Source of the DNA: an uncultured Hyphomicrobiales bacterium
GTDB taxonomy: Bacteria > Pseudomonadota > Alphaproteobacteria > Rhizobiales > Beijerinckiaceae
DNA: 64,000 bases
Assembly (NCBI GenBank): GCA_903900975.1
Contig: CAIUPE010000054.1
Coordinates: 47,960 to 111,959 of the forward strand
Direction: 5' to 3'
In this document: positions 23,080-32,187 of the stretch, piece by piece
Layout of the letters: the number at the start of each line of letters is the position of its first letter
Numbering within the stretch: the first letter of the stretch is position 1
Position numbers and translations under genes: made by a program
The notes under the pieces: generated by a model
What the model saw: the letters and a program-made list of their open reading frames with translations, nothing else
What the model was told of the DNA's origin: nothing
Databases searched by the model: none

Positions 23080-23102
23080 GCGAGCCTCTGGCTCGCATTC
23101 TT
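23080..23102 (+). terminator. Possible terminator after metW
   Basis: GCGAGCC (23080-23086) and GGCTCGC (23090-23096) form a 7-bp stem with a 3-base loop, followed by ATTCTTT. The T-run is interrupted, so termination may be weak. Confidence 0.5.
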
Positions 23103-23136
23103 TGCGCGTCAGGAGATGCGCGGTCTATATGACGCT

Positions 23137-24063
23137 TTACTCGCTCCCCTTATCCCCCAACGGATGCAAATCTCTTACAAGGCTCTTTAGCCGTTCATCG
23201 GGTAAATGCGTATAAATCTGGGTGGTCGAAATATCGGCATGACCCAATAATTGCTGCACAACGCGAAGATCGGCCCCGTTTTGAAGAAGATGACTGGCAA
23301 AAGCATGGCGCAGCACGTGCGGGCTGATGAGCCGCGTTGGAATACCGGCTGCAGCGGCAAGCGTTTTTAAATCCCGTGCAAAAGCCTGTCGCGTCATATG
23401 GCCGCTTTCGCTGTCGGACGGAAAAAGCCAGGTCGACGCTTTCAGCCGTCCCGTTCCGAGCGCGAGATAACGCGCCATCGCGTCTTTGGATTTTTCCGTT
23501 AACGGTACCAGCCGCTCGCGTCCGCCTTTGCCTTTGACGGCCAACAGGCGGTCCTTCGTGCGGGCGGCGCGGATCGGCAATGCGACGAGCTCTGAAACGC
23601 GTAGGCCGGTTGCGTATAATAATTCCAGCAACGCTGCCAAGCGCGCAGCGCGAAAGCGCTCGCTTTCTGGCCGGTCTTGGTCGTCGATGCCTTCATTGGC
23701 CGTTTCCAGCAAGCGGTCGACATCGGCCATGCTGAGGGTTTTTGGCAAAGCGCGGCCTTGTTTCGGTCCCGTTAACGCCTGAGCTGGATCATCCGGACGC
23801 TGTCCTTCGGCATAGAGAAACCGGTAAAATTGTCGCAAAGCCGCAAGTTTTCGCGCCGCGCTTGAAGCTTTGAGCCCCGCATGTTCAAGCTCGACAAGAT
23901 AAGCGCGCAGATCATCGGTCGTGGCCTCGGCAAGCGTCACGCCGCCCCGGGCCAACACGCTTTCCGCGCCATCCAGATCACGCCGATAGGCCTCAATGGT
24001 GTTTTTAGCCGCACCACGCTCGGCAGCCAACATCGCGAGAAAGCCATCAATGGCATCCGGCAT
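23137..24063 (-). CDS. xerD: Site-specific tyrosine recombinase XerD
   Basis: This 308-residue tyrosine recombinase has an N-terminal SAM-like core-binding domain (FLAMLAAERGAAKNTIEAY) and a catalytic domain with the R-K-H-R-H-Y set: ATGLRVSEL, GKGGRERLVPL, HVLRHAFASHLL, LLGHADISTTQIYTHL. XerCD resolves chromosome dimers at dif with FtsK. It sits beside the aroKB gene, as XerD often does beside aroK in alphaproteobacteria, which favours XerD over XerC. Confidence 0.9.
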   Translation of the reverse strand: MPDAIDGFLAMLAAERGAAKNTIEAYRRDLDGAESVLARGGVTLAEATTDDLRAYLVELEHAGLKASSAARKLAALRQFYRFLYAEGQRPDDPAQALTGPKQGRALPKTLSMADVDRLLETANEGIDDQDRPESERFRAARLAALLELLYATGLRVSELVALPIRAARTKDRLLAVKGKGGRERLVPLTEKSKDAMARYLALGTGRLKASTWLFPSDSESGHMTRQAFARDLKTLAAAAGIPTRLISPHVLRHAFASHLLQNGADLRVVQQLLGHADISTTQIYTHLPDERLKSLVRDLHPLGDKGSE

Positions 24064-24138
24064 AGTAAGGGTCTCTCCATCGGGCCTTTCGTTGATGATG
24101 CAAGATTCGCAGGCTTTATGCTATGAGCATGCGCCAGG

Positions 24139-25890
24139 ATGAATGGAGTTCTAAAGGTGGAAGCATTGGGCGGATCTAGCGGCGTCGCACGCGAAGCCGG
24201 TGTGGTATCGGTGTTCAACGTGCTGGGTACCCGCTCGGTTGTGTTGGTCGGCATGATGGGGGCGGGTAAAAGTTCGGTCGGCAAGCGCTTGGCGCAACGC
24301 CTCGGGCTGCCTTTTTTTGACGCCGATACGGAAATCGAGCGAGCGGCAGGCATGACCATCCCCGAGATCTTTGCCAAGCGCGGTGAAGCTGAGTTTCGTC
24401 AAGGGGAGCAACGCGTTATCGCGCGCCTTTTGGCCGATGGTCCGATGGTGCTGGCAACGGGCGGTGGCGCGTTTATGAACGAAACCACGCGGCAACTGAT
24501 TGCCGAGCAGGGCCTTTCCATTTGGTTGAAAGCCGATTTTGATGTGCTGATGCGTCGCGTCCGCAAAAGGTCCAACCGGCCCTTGCTGCAAAATCCGGAT
24601 CCGGAAGGTACGTTAAAAAGCCTGATGGATGCCCGCTATCCGGTTTACGCTTTGGCCGATATTGAAATTCAGTCGCGCGATGTGGCGCATGAGGTCATCG
24701 TCGAGGAAATTATAACGGCCCTGTCCGGGCAGCTTGGAATTGGAGTACCGATCGTGCCCTTGCCCCATCCTACTCAAGCCCATGTTCGTGTTGATTTACC
24801 CGGTCGGGCCTATGACATCTGGATCGGTAGCAATCTTCTGGAGGAAGCGGGCGAGCGGATTGCCGCTTTGGCGCCCGGCTCGGCTTGCGCGATTGTAACC
24901 GATGAAACCGTGGCGGGCCTCCATCTCGCAGCGCTGGATGACAGTTTGAAAGCGGCAGGAATTCGGACCGCCGTTATCACCGTGCCACCGGGCGAGCGTT
25001 CAAAATCCGTGGCGGAATTGGACCGAGTGATCGACGGTATTTTGGCCGCTAAAATGGAACGCGGTGATCTTGTTGTCGCCTTGGGTGGCGGTGTGGTGGG
25101 CGATCTTGCCGGTTTTGCGGCTTCGATTACACGTCGCGGCATGCGCTTTGTTCAAATCCCAACATCGCTTTTAGCCCAGGTCGATTCCTCGGTTGGCGGC
25201 AAAACGGGCGTTAATTCGGTGCATGGCAAGAATTTGATCGGTGCCTTTCACCAACCCGGACTGGTTTTGGCCGATGTGGACGTGCTCGATACCTTATCGC
25301 CGCGCGAATTTGCGGCAGGCTATGCGGAAGTCGTCAAATATGGCCTGATTTCGGATGCGCCGTTTTATAACTGGCTTGAAGCCCATCATGGCGGCGTCTT
25401 TGGGGGCGGAGCGGATCGGGTCCATGCCATCGAAGTTGCCTGTAAGGCTAAGGCGGCCATCGTGATGCGGGATGAGAGGGAAGATGGCGATCGCGCTTTG
25501 CTCAATCTCGGGCATACCTTCGCGCATGCCTTTGAGCGCATCGTCGCCTATGACGGTGCGCGGCTCGTGCATGGCGAGGCGGTGTCGATTGGTCTATGTT
25601 GCGCGTTCCGCTTTTCGCAGCATCTGGGCTTGTGCAGCGGACAGGATACGACGCGTATTGAATCGCATCTCAAAACGGTCGGTCTTCCTACCCATATCCG
25701 AGATATTCCGGGCTGGGATGCTGATTCTTCAGCCATTCTGGATGCGATGGCGCAGGATAAAAAAGTGAAACGCGGAAAATTGACCTTTATTCTGGCCCGC
25801 GGCATTGGCGAAAGTTTCATCGCCCCAGATGTTTCGAGCGATGACGTCCGCGCCTATCTCGACAATCACCTGCAAACCAAGGTGGGTTAA
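24139..25890 (+). CDS. aroKB: Fused shikimate kinase / 3-dehydroquinate synthase (AroK-AroB)
   Basis: One uninterrupted 583-residue frame carries two shikimate-pathway enzymes. Residues about 30-195 are shikimate kinase with Walker A GMMGAGKS (38-45), ATGGGAFM (106-113) and the lid RSNRPLL. A short Pro-containing linker (about 200-215) leads to 3-dehydroquinate synthase (about 216-583) with GGGVVGDLAGF, DSSVGGKTGVN, EVVKYGL and the metal ligands in LGHTFAHAFE and HGEAV. Separate aroK and aroB genes are the more common arrangement. A GTG at 24157 with GGAG eight bases upstream is an equally likely start. Confidence 0.95.
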   Translation: MNGVLKVEALGGSSGVAREAGVVSVFNVLGTRSVVLVGMMGAGKSSVGKRLAQRLGLPFFDADTEIERAAGMTIPEIFAKRGEAEFRQGEQRVIARLLADGPMVLATGGGAFMNETTRQLIAEQGLSIWLKADFDVLMRRVRKRSNRPLLQNPDPEGTLKSLMDARYPVYALADIEIQSRDVAHEVIVEEIITALSGQLGIGVPIVPLPHPTQAHVRVDLPGRAYDIWIGSNLLEEAGERIAALAPGSACAIVTDETVAGLHLAALDDSLKAAGIRTAVITVPPGERSKSVAELDRVIDGILAAKMERGDLVVALGGGVVGDLAGFAASITRRGMRFVQIPTSLLAQVDSSVGGKTGVNSVHGKNLIGAFHQPGLVLADVDVLDTLSPREFAAGYAEVVKYGLISDAPFYNWLEAHHGGVFGGGADRVHAIEVACKAKAAIVMRDEREDGDRALLNLGHTFAHAFERIVAYDGARLVHGEAVSIGLCCAFRFSQHLGLCSGQDTTRIESHLKTVGLPTHIRDIPGWDADSSAILDAMAQDKKVKRGKLTFILARGIGESFIAPDVSSDDVRAYLDNHLQTKVG

Positions 25891-25895
25891 GCGCC

Positions 25896-27197
25896 ATGGA
25901 AACTGTTGAAATCCATACCGATCCGTTTCTCGCTTTAGGTATCGTTATCCTTTGCCTAGCGCTTTCGGCCTTTTTCTCGGGATCTGAGACGGCGTTGACC
26001 GCAGCGTCGCGCGCGCGGATGCATGCCTTAGAAAGTGCCGGCGACGAACGGGCCGGCATCATCAACCGGTTGTTACTCGCCAAAGAAAGGCTGATTGGCG
26101 CGATGCTGATCGGCAATTCGATCGTCAATATCGGAGCATCGGCCTTTACCACTAGCGTGCTGGTGCAATTTTTCGGCGCGGAAGGCGCAATCTATGCAAC
26201 CGTTGTTATGTCGGTGCTGATTATTATTTTTGCCGAAGTGATGCCGAAGACGATGGCGATTTCAACGCCGGATCGGTCTGCTTTGCTGTTGGCTCGCCCG
26301 GTCGCGCTGGCGGTGGCCATGTTCGGGCCGCTCACTTTGGCGATTGAAGCGGTTGTGAGGACAATCTTGCGGCCGTTCGGGTTCCGGATTGGCGAAAACG
26401 AAGCCGTTTTATCGGCGACAGAAGAATTGCGAGGCGCGGTCGATCTGCTTCATAGTGAAGGTGGCGTCGAGGCAGAAGCCCATAAAATGTTTGGCGGACT
26501 GCTCGATCTCGCCGAGTTGGAAGTCTCGGATATCATGGTTCACCGCACCAAAATGCGGACGATTTCTGCCGATTTGCCGCCAGAGGAGATTGTGCGTGAA
26601 ATTTTAGCGTCACCTCACACCCGTCTACCGCTGTGGTCGGGTTCGCCTGATAACATTATTGGCGTCTTACACGCCAAGGATCTGCTGCGGGCATATGATG
26701 CCGCCGGCGGCAAAGCCGTCAATCTCGATGTCAAGACGATAGCGCTTGATCCATGGTTTGTGCCGGATACCAACTCGCTGCAAGAACAGCTCAAAGCCTT
26801 TCTGGCTAAGAAAGTCCATTTTGCCTTGGTCGTCGACGAATATGGCGAGGTAATGGGCCTTGTGACGCTGGAAGATATTTTGGAAGAAATTGTTGGTGAT
26901 ATCCGCGACGAGCATGATGTTCGTGTCCAAGGGTTACGGACGCTGCCCGATGGCTCGGTGCGGGTAGATGGTTCCGTCCCGATCCGCGATTTGAATCGTG
27001 CCATGGATTGGGATTTGCCCGACGAAGAGGCCACCACCATAGCAGGCCTTGTCATCCATGAAGCCCAGACCATTCCTGATACGGGTCAAATTTTTACGTT
27101 TTATTCGTATCGCTTCGAGGTTCTACGCAAAGCCCGCAATCGAATCACGCAATTAAAAATAACCTCGCTGAAGCGGCGTAAATCCGACGATTCATAA
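25896..27197 (+). CDS. CNNM/CorC-type transporter-associated protein (DUF21, CBS pair, CorC_HlyC)
   Basis: This 433-residue protein has an N-terminal DUF21 membrane domain (about 10-175) with FFSGSETALTAASRARM and VFAEVMPKT-like IIIFAEVMPKTMAIS, two CBS domains (about 205-330; MVHRTKMRTISAD, ALVVDEYGEVMGLVTLEDILEEIVGDI), and a C-terminal CorC_HlyC domain (about 345-425). Members are linked to magnesium and cobalt efflux; the older hemolysin name is not supported as a function. It follows aroKB by 5 bases. Confidence 0.92.
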   Translation: METVEIHTDPFLALGIVILCLALSAFFSGSETALTAASRARMHALESAGDERAGIINRLLLAKERLIGAMLIGNSIVNIGASAFTTSVLVQFFGAEGAIYATVVMSVLIIIFAEVMPKTMAISTPDRSALLLARPVALAVAMFGPLTLAIEAVVRTILRPFGFRIGENEAVLSATEELRGAVDLLHSEGGVEAEAHKMFGGLLDLAELEVSDIMVHRTKMRTISADLPPEEIVREILASPHTRLPLWSGSPDNIIGVLHAKDLLRAYDAAGGKAVNLDVKTIALDPWFVPDTNSLQEQLKAFLAKKVHFALVVDEYGEVMGLVTLEDILEEIVGDIRDEHDVRVQGLRTLPDGSVRVDGSVPIRDLNRAMDWDLPDEEATTIAGLVIHEAQTIPDTGQIFTFYSYRFEVLRKARNRITQLKITSLKRRKSDDS

Positions 27198-27324
27198 GGC
27201 TCCTGTCCCATCGCCATAAACAAGATTTTATGGCCCAAGCCTGTTTCGTCCTTACCAATTGTTTAGAGTATTGATCTAACGTTACGTCAATCACTTCGCA
27301 TGTGAATGAAAGTAGACGTGGACA

Positions 27325-28089
27325 ATGGACGCTGCAACAGCACTTGGAATGGTCATCGGCTTTGGTGTTATTGGCTTGCTTACCACGATGGAAGGTTCGC
27401 CCGGTGCCTTCGTGAGCGAGCACGCTCTGATCGTTATTTTTGGGGGATGCGCGGGAGCCACCCTGATCCGCTTTCCTTTTTCGACCATGTTGCACGGTTT
27501 CCCAACCGGCATGCGCTATGCCTTTATGATGCATTCGTCCGAACCGCGCGAATTGATCGAGGAGATCACCAAAGTGGCGGATACGGCACGCCGTTCCGGC
27601 GCTGCGGCTTTAGAGCGCGTGGTGGTGAAAGACAAATTTCTAGCCCAAGGCATTCGCTACATTGCCGATGGCTATGACCGTGAATTCATCCGTGAAACCC
27701 TTCAGCGCGATACGGATAATTTTCTGATCCGGTTGGAGGAGGGCGGTAAATTATACCGCTCCATCGGCGATGCAGCACCTGCTTGGGGCATGATCGGCAC
27801 GCTTCTCGGAATGGTGCAAATGTTCAGCCATATGGAAGATCCATCAAAACTTGGCCCCTTTATGGCCATTTCGCTTTTGGCGACGCTGTATGGCGCGTTG
27901 GTCGCCAACCTCGTTTGTCTGCCCATCGCCGATAAGCTCCAGTTGAAACTGGAAGAAGAAGATGTATGTCGGGCGCTGGTAATTGACGGCGTGATGCAGA
28001 TCCGGGAGGCTAAAAGTCCCGCGGTAGTCCGGGAAATGCTGGTGGCCTACTTACCGGTCAAGCACCGCGAAGCGTTAGCGGCGGCTTAA
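27325..28089 (+). CDS. motA: MotA/PomA-type proton (or sodium) channel subunit
   Basis: This 254-residue inner-membrane protein has four predicted membrane helices, with the MotA signature region YRSIGDAAPAWGMIGTLLGMVQM and a cytoplasmic loop rich in charged residues. It resembles the short MotA/PomA class. MotA with MotB forms the stator that drives flagellar rotation. No other flagellar gene is in the window. It is followed five bases later by motB, so the pair is an operon. Confidence 0.87.
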   Translation: MDAATALGMVIGFGVIGLLTTMEGSPGAFVSEHALIVIFGGCAGATLIRFPFSTMLHGFPTGMRYAFMMHSSEPRELIEEITKVADTARRSGAAALERVVVKDKFLAQGIRYIADGYDREFIRETLQRDTDNFLIRLEEGGKLYRSIGDAAPAWGMIGTLLGMVQMFSHMEDPSKLGPFMAISLLATLYGALVANLVCLPIADKLQLKLEEEDVCRALVIDGVMQIREAKSPAVVREMLVAYLPVKHREALAAA

Positions 28090-28094
28090 TCGAA

Positions 28095-28919
28095 ATGGCG
28101 AGGAAAAAGGGCGGGCACGGCGGCGGCCACGGATGGTTTGTGACATTTGCCGACCTTATGGGTCTGCTGATGAGCTTTTTCGTTATGTTGGTCGCTTTTT
28201 CAACGCAGGATCAGGCCAAAATGAAGTTGGTTGCTGGCTCCATGCGCGATGCCTTCGGTATGCAACGGGAAAACCGCTTTGCTTCCATGATCGAAATCAA
28301 CGGCACACCAACAAAGCCATTTTTGAAAATCGCCAAATTTCTGCCCCCTGAAGAAGGGACCGACCAAGCCGGTCCCTTGATTGGCGAAAGACGCGATGAA
28401 GGACTAGATCTGGCCACCAATGACAGGACCTTCGGCTTGGCTGCGGCCACCTTGCGCCAAGCTATTGCCGACATGCCAGAAATTGCCGAACTTTCAAAAA
28501 ATCTCATCGTTCAGGAAAATAAGGACGGGCTCGACGTGTCGCTGGTCGACCAAACCGGCCGTTCGATGTTTCCCGATGGTTCAACCGAGCCATATGCTTT
28601 TGTGAGAGAGGCGCTGCATCGGCTAACGCCCTCGTTGAAAAAGCTGTCTAATCGCCTCGAGATTACCGGCCACACGTCCGCTGCCCCGCCCGGTGTGCAG
28701 GCCGAGGTTTCGCCGTGGGAATTGTCAGTCGGCCGGGCGTCAGCCATCCGCCGGATACTCATTGAGTCAGGTCTGCCGCAAGACCGCATTCTCGCTGTGA
28801 GCGGCAAGGCTGATAGCGATCCGCTTTTTCCCGATAACCCCCAATTGCCTGCCAATCGACGGGTTGATCTTCTGTTGGTTCGGGAAGCACCGCCCATGCC
28901 AGCTGGAAAGAAGCCTTGA
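28095..28919 (+). CDS. motB: MotB-type stator protein (OmpA-like peptidoglycan-binding domain)
   Basis: This 274-residue protein has an N-terminal basic stretch with KGGHGGGHGWFVTFADLM leading into a single membrane helix, with Asp20 in the FADLM motif as the ion-binding residue. The C-terminal OmpA/MotB domain (about 140-265) shows LEITGHTSAAP, WELSVGRASAIRRILIESG and NRRVDLLL, which bind peptidoglycan. Partner of the upstream motA-type gene. Confidence 0.88.
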   Translation: MARKKGGHGGGHGWFVTFADLMGLLMSFFVMLVAFSTQDQAKMKLVAGSMRDAFGMQRENRFASMIEINGTPTKPFLKIAKFLPPEEGTDQAGPLIGERRDEGLDLATNDRTFGLAAATLRQAIADMPEIAELSKNLIVQENKDGLDVSLVDQTGRSMFPDGSTEPYAFVREALHRLTPSLKKLSNRLEITGHTSAAPPGVQAEVSPWELSVGRASAIRRILIESGLPQDRILAVSGKADSDPLFPDNPQLPANRRVDLLLVREAPPMPAGKKP

Positions 28920-29023
28920 GCTGAATGCACAGGGTCATTGCGCCTTCGATCCTTGCAAGCTTCGGAGAACTCGGTTAGCAAGCGCTCATATCCAAAAACT
29001 CCAACGGGCTCGCGGAGCGTTCC

Positions 29024-29359
29024 ATGACCTATGTCGTCGTCGAAAATTGCATCAAGTGCAAATATATGGACTGCGTGGAAGTGTGCCCCGTTGATTGTTT
29101 CTATGAAGGCGAGAATATGCTCGTCATTCATCCCGACGAATGCATCGATTGCGGCGTCTGCGAGCCGGAATGTCCTGCCGACGCGATCAAACCCGATACC
29201 GAGTCTGGCCTTGAGCCATGGCTTAAATTGAATGCTGATTACGCCAAATCGTGGCCTAACGTTACCATCAAGCGGGATGCTTTGCCGGAAGCAAAGGAAT
29301 TTGACGGAAAGGCGGATAAGCTCGCCCTGTTCTCGTCCAATCCCGGCAAGGGCGATTGA
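29024..29359 (+). CDS. fdxA: 7Fe ferredoxin FdxA
   Basis: This 111-residue ferredoxin has the Cys pattern of [3Fe-4S][4Fe-4S] ferredoxins: [18 protein letters not shown] at the N-terminus (Cys9, 17, 21) and [12 protein letters not shown]. The C-terminal extension of about 45 residues is usual for the type. It carries low-potential electrons, with an unknown partner. It sits before carD, an arrangement common in alphaproteobacteria. Confidence 0.94.
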   Translation: MTYVVVENCIKCKYMDCVEVCPVDCFYEGENMLVIHPDECIDCGVCEPECPADAIKPDTESGLEPWLKLNADYAKSWPNVTIKRDALPEAKEFDGKADKLALFSSNPGKGD

Positions 29360-29648
29360 CCGTTTAACGGCAAGACTCTCATAAGGCTTGGAAAATCGTC
29401 ATTTTTCTGATATATCCCGTGTAATCCCGTTGAAAAGGCGGGAGCGGGTCGTTTTTCATTGATCGGAACATTCGGTAACTTCTACCTCGACTTGGTTGGT
29501 TTGACCTTGAGAGGCGGGAAGATGATGTATTGTTTTGAGTCACTTTTTGCGGGTTGATTGTACCGATCAGCCGAGAAACTTTGAAAAATGGCAGCGACTT
29601 TTTGATTTTTCGCCGCTTTTCGGCGCAACATAGAAAGAACGCGTCACA

Positions 29649-30242
29649 ATGACGACAGGAACAAAGAAAACCGTTAATCGCCAGGGTTACAAGACAGGTG
29701 AATCGGTTGTTTATCCGACGCATGGCGTGGGCCGTATTACGGCCATTGAAGAGCAGGAAGTAGCAGGCTACACGCTCGAATTATTTGTGATTTTCTTCGA
29801 AAAGGACAAGATGACGCTGCGTGTTCCGACAGCCAAGGCGGCTGCGGTTGGCATGCGCAAGCTCTCTGACGCTGCCCTCATCACCAAAGCGCTTGAGACT
29901 GTCAGTGGCCGTGCCCGCATCAAGCGCACCATGTGGTCGCGCCGTGCGCAGGAATATGAGGCGAAAATCAATTCCGGCGACATCATTCAAATCGCCGAAG
30001 TTGTGCGCGATCTTTATCGCTCCGACGCTCAGCCCGAGCAGTCTTATTCTGAGCGTCAGCTCTATGAAGCGGCTCTGGATCGTCTCGTCCGTGAGGTTGC
30101 GGCCGTCAATGCCTCGATGGAAAACGAGGCGATCAAGCTGATCGAGAGCTACCTCGCCAAGGCACCGAAGCGTGGCAAAACAGCCGATGTCGATGCCGAG
30201 ATCGAGGCAGATGCCGACGACGAACAAGAAGAAGCTGCCTGA
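29649..30242 (+). CDS. carD: CarD family transcription regulator
   Basis: This 197-residue protein has the RNA polymerase-binding CarD N-terminal domain (GESVVYPTHGVGRITAIEEQEVAGYTLE and MTLRVPTAKA) and a helical DNA-binding C-terminal region (about 80-175; VSGRARIKRTMWSRRAQEYEAKI, VVRDLYRSDAQPEQSYSERQLYEAALDRL). CarD stabilises the open promoter complex. The Asp/Glu-rich C-terminal tail is a common extension. A strong terminator follows. The 289 bases upstream hold its leader and no gene; a small hairpin (29611-29625) lies just before the ATG. Confidence 0.94.
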   Translation: MTTGTKKTVNRQGYKTGESVVYPTHGVGRITAIEEQEVAGYTLELFVIFFEKDKMTLRVPTAKAAAVGMRKLSDAALITKALETVSGRARIKRTMWSRRAQEYEAKINSGDIIQIAEVVRDLYRSDAQPEQSYSERQLYEAALDRLVREVAAVNASMENEAIKLIESYLAKAPKRGKTADVDAEIEADADDEQEEAA

Positions 30243-30270
30243 GCGTTTCCTCTGAGGAGCAAGAGTTGTA

Positions 30271-30296
30271 AAAAGGGCGCTTCCGGCGCCCTTTTT
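30271..30296 (+). terminator. Terminator after carD
   Basis: A 10-bp stem AAAAGGGCGC/GCGCCCTTTT around a TTCCG loop ends in a T-run. It lies about 30 bases after the carD stop. The flanking A and T tracts make it usable in both directions, which also suits the convergent M48 gene. Confidence 0.9.
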
Positions 30297-30307
30297 CATG
30301 AATAGAT

Positions 30308-31732
30308 CTATTCGCTAAGGATGACTTTATAGCTTTCGCCCGGGCGAAGCTTCGGGCGGTCAAGCCCGTTCAGCATCATGAACCGGTCAACTGCATTATC
30401 ACCTGTGTCGGTTTGGGCGGCGAGACTTGCAGCCGTATCATCGTTGCCTGCCGTAACAATTCCGATTCTCTTAGGTCGAAGAGATTGGATTTCATCCGGC
30501 GTCAGGGTCCGGAAACTGCCAATCGCCGCCAAAAAGGCATGATCGAGTGCAGGTGTTAGCTCGCGTGTTGCGAAAATGATGCGGAATGTGTCCTCGCCCT
30601 TCCGGATGGCCGCTAACCGGAACGTCCATTCCTTGCCCTTGGCTATGGCGGTTACACCGGCAAGTCCGCTCACGACAAAAGGCGTAATTTCGGTGCTGGG
30701 AGCGCCGTCGATCCACCCCTTGCCAAGCGATTCTTCTGGGCTTGTTGTGCCGAGCCTTACCGTGTCAAGGCGCAACGCTTGGGTGCCATTCGCTGCTATA
30801 CCGATCACCGCTTGCGACGAATTTTCCAGCGCGAAGCCCTCAGGGGCTTGCACGGTGAAGTCGAGACGAGGATGCAGAAAACGCCGCCCGCGCACCACAC
30901 CACCCGTCGGATCTTCGCCATAGGCCAGAGCGTTCAGGGCGGTTAGATAGCGCGTCCGATCGGCCTCAACGGCTGAGGCGCTCACATTGTTTCGCGCGGC
31001 ATCAAGGGCTGCCGACAACCGTTGTGGCGTTGAGGGATGGCTTGACATAAAGCTGAAGCGGGCAGCCGGACGTGTTTCGCCTGAATAGGTCGATTGACGC
31101 CCAAGCGACGCCAGAAAGCGCGCCGCGCCATAGGGGTCATATCCGGCTTTGGCGATTGTGCGGATGCCAATTTCGTCGGCTTCCAACTCTTGCCCGCGGG
31201 AGAAACTGGCCAGTAAAAACCGGGATTGATCGGCATCGGGCTCGGAAATCGGTTCCGGCATCGCAGCTGTCGTTCGCCGCTCGAATTCCGCCCGCTGCAT
31301 CGCGTGTTTGGCGGTGACGTGCCCTACTTCATGGGCGAGCACAGCCGCCAGTTCCGACGTGTCATTCGCCAGCGCCAGCAATCCACGTGTGACGTAAAGA
31401 TCGCCCGTTGGCAACGCAAAGGCGTTGATCGATGAGGAATTAAGGATTGTTACCCGGTATTGCGCATTCGGATCATCGCTTGCTGCCACAATCCGGGCGC
31501 TGATTTCCTTCACGAGATCGACGGTGGGGGTGGGTGCTGCGTATTCTCCACCGAAAGCTGCGACCAGCTGATCGCGCTCGGCATGAACAGCATTATCCGA
31601 TCCGTGTTCGGCCTTCGGTACGCTCGCCGACGGCTTGAACCCGGACAAGGAGACGCAACCCGTTAAAGCAACGGCGAGAATCGCGCCGGTGGCAATCCGA
31701 AGCCCCTTCCACTGTCCGATACCTATCGACAC
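30308..31732 (-). CDS. M48 family metalloprotease lipoprotein
   Basis: This 474-residue protein starts with a signal and lipobox AVALTGC (Cys about 26), so it is an anchored periplasmic lipoprotein. The zinc motif HEVGH and the third ligand in ELEADEIG mark the M48 peptidase domain (about 85-255). The C-terminal part ends in RPGESYKVIL, typical of M48 proteins with a LysM-like tail. Relatives include BepA and LoiP, which act in outer-membrane protein quality control. I chose the GTG at 31732 because GGAGG lies six bases before it. Confidence 0.9.
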   Translation of the reverse strand: MSIGIGQWKGLRIATGAILAVALTGCVSLSGFKPSASVPKAEHGSDNAVHAERDQLVAAFGGEYAAPTPTVDLVKEISARIVAASDDPNAQYRVTILNSSSINAFALPTGDLYVTRGLLALANDTSELAAVLAHEVGHVTAKHAMQRAEFERRTTAAMPEPISEPDADQSRFLLASFSRGQELEADEIGIRTIAKAGYDPYGAARFLASLGRQSTYSGETRPAARFSFMSSHPSTPQRLSAALDAARNNVSASAVEADRTRYLTALNALAYGEDPTGGVVRGRRFLHPRLDFTVQAPEGFALENSSQAVIGIAANGTQALRLDTVRLGTTSPEESLGKGWIDGAPSTEITPFVVSGLAGVTAIAKGKEWTFRLAAIRKGEDTFRIIFATRELTPALDHAFLAAIGSFRTLTPDEIQSLRPKRIGIVTAGNDDTAASLAAQTDTGDNAVDRFMMLNGLDRPKLRPGESYKVILSE

Positions 31733-31901
31733 TTTTGGCCTCCGCCAGAACCAACCAACGGGATGCAACGCCCGTTATCCATGTTCGGGATAACGCGTTC
31801 GACGCCAAGTCTACAAGCCTCAACTCCCGTTAGGGGTATGAAAAATTTAGCCATAGCCCCGCTGCAAAACACATCAAGTCATGATATGCACGATGCCGTG
31901 C

Positions 31902-31978
<77 letters not shown>

Positions 31979-32187
31979 TGTTGCTCTCGTCCTGAAGGAA
32001 AAAACCGGCACGGACGGACAGGAAACATATGTGTCTTTTTAGCAACATTCGAATTTAATCGATTGATTCGAGGCGTTTAGAGCAAGTTACACGGCTTTAA
32101 TTAACTTAAATTTTCGCAAAAACATGTTACCCCCATTTATCGCAGGTGATTTGCGTCCAAGAGTTTCACAGTGAGTAGGTGCATAAA

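Noticed and set aside
32097..32109. CtrA-like TTAA pair before the beta-barrel gene
   Set aside because: The two TTAA are five bases apart, not seven.
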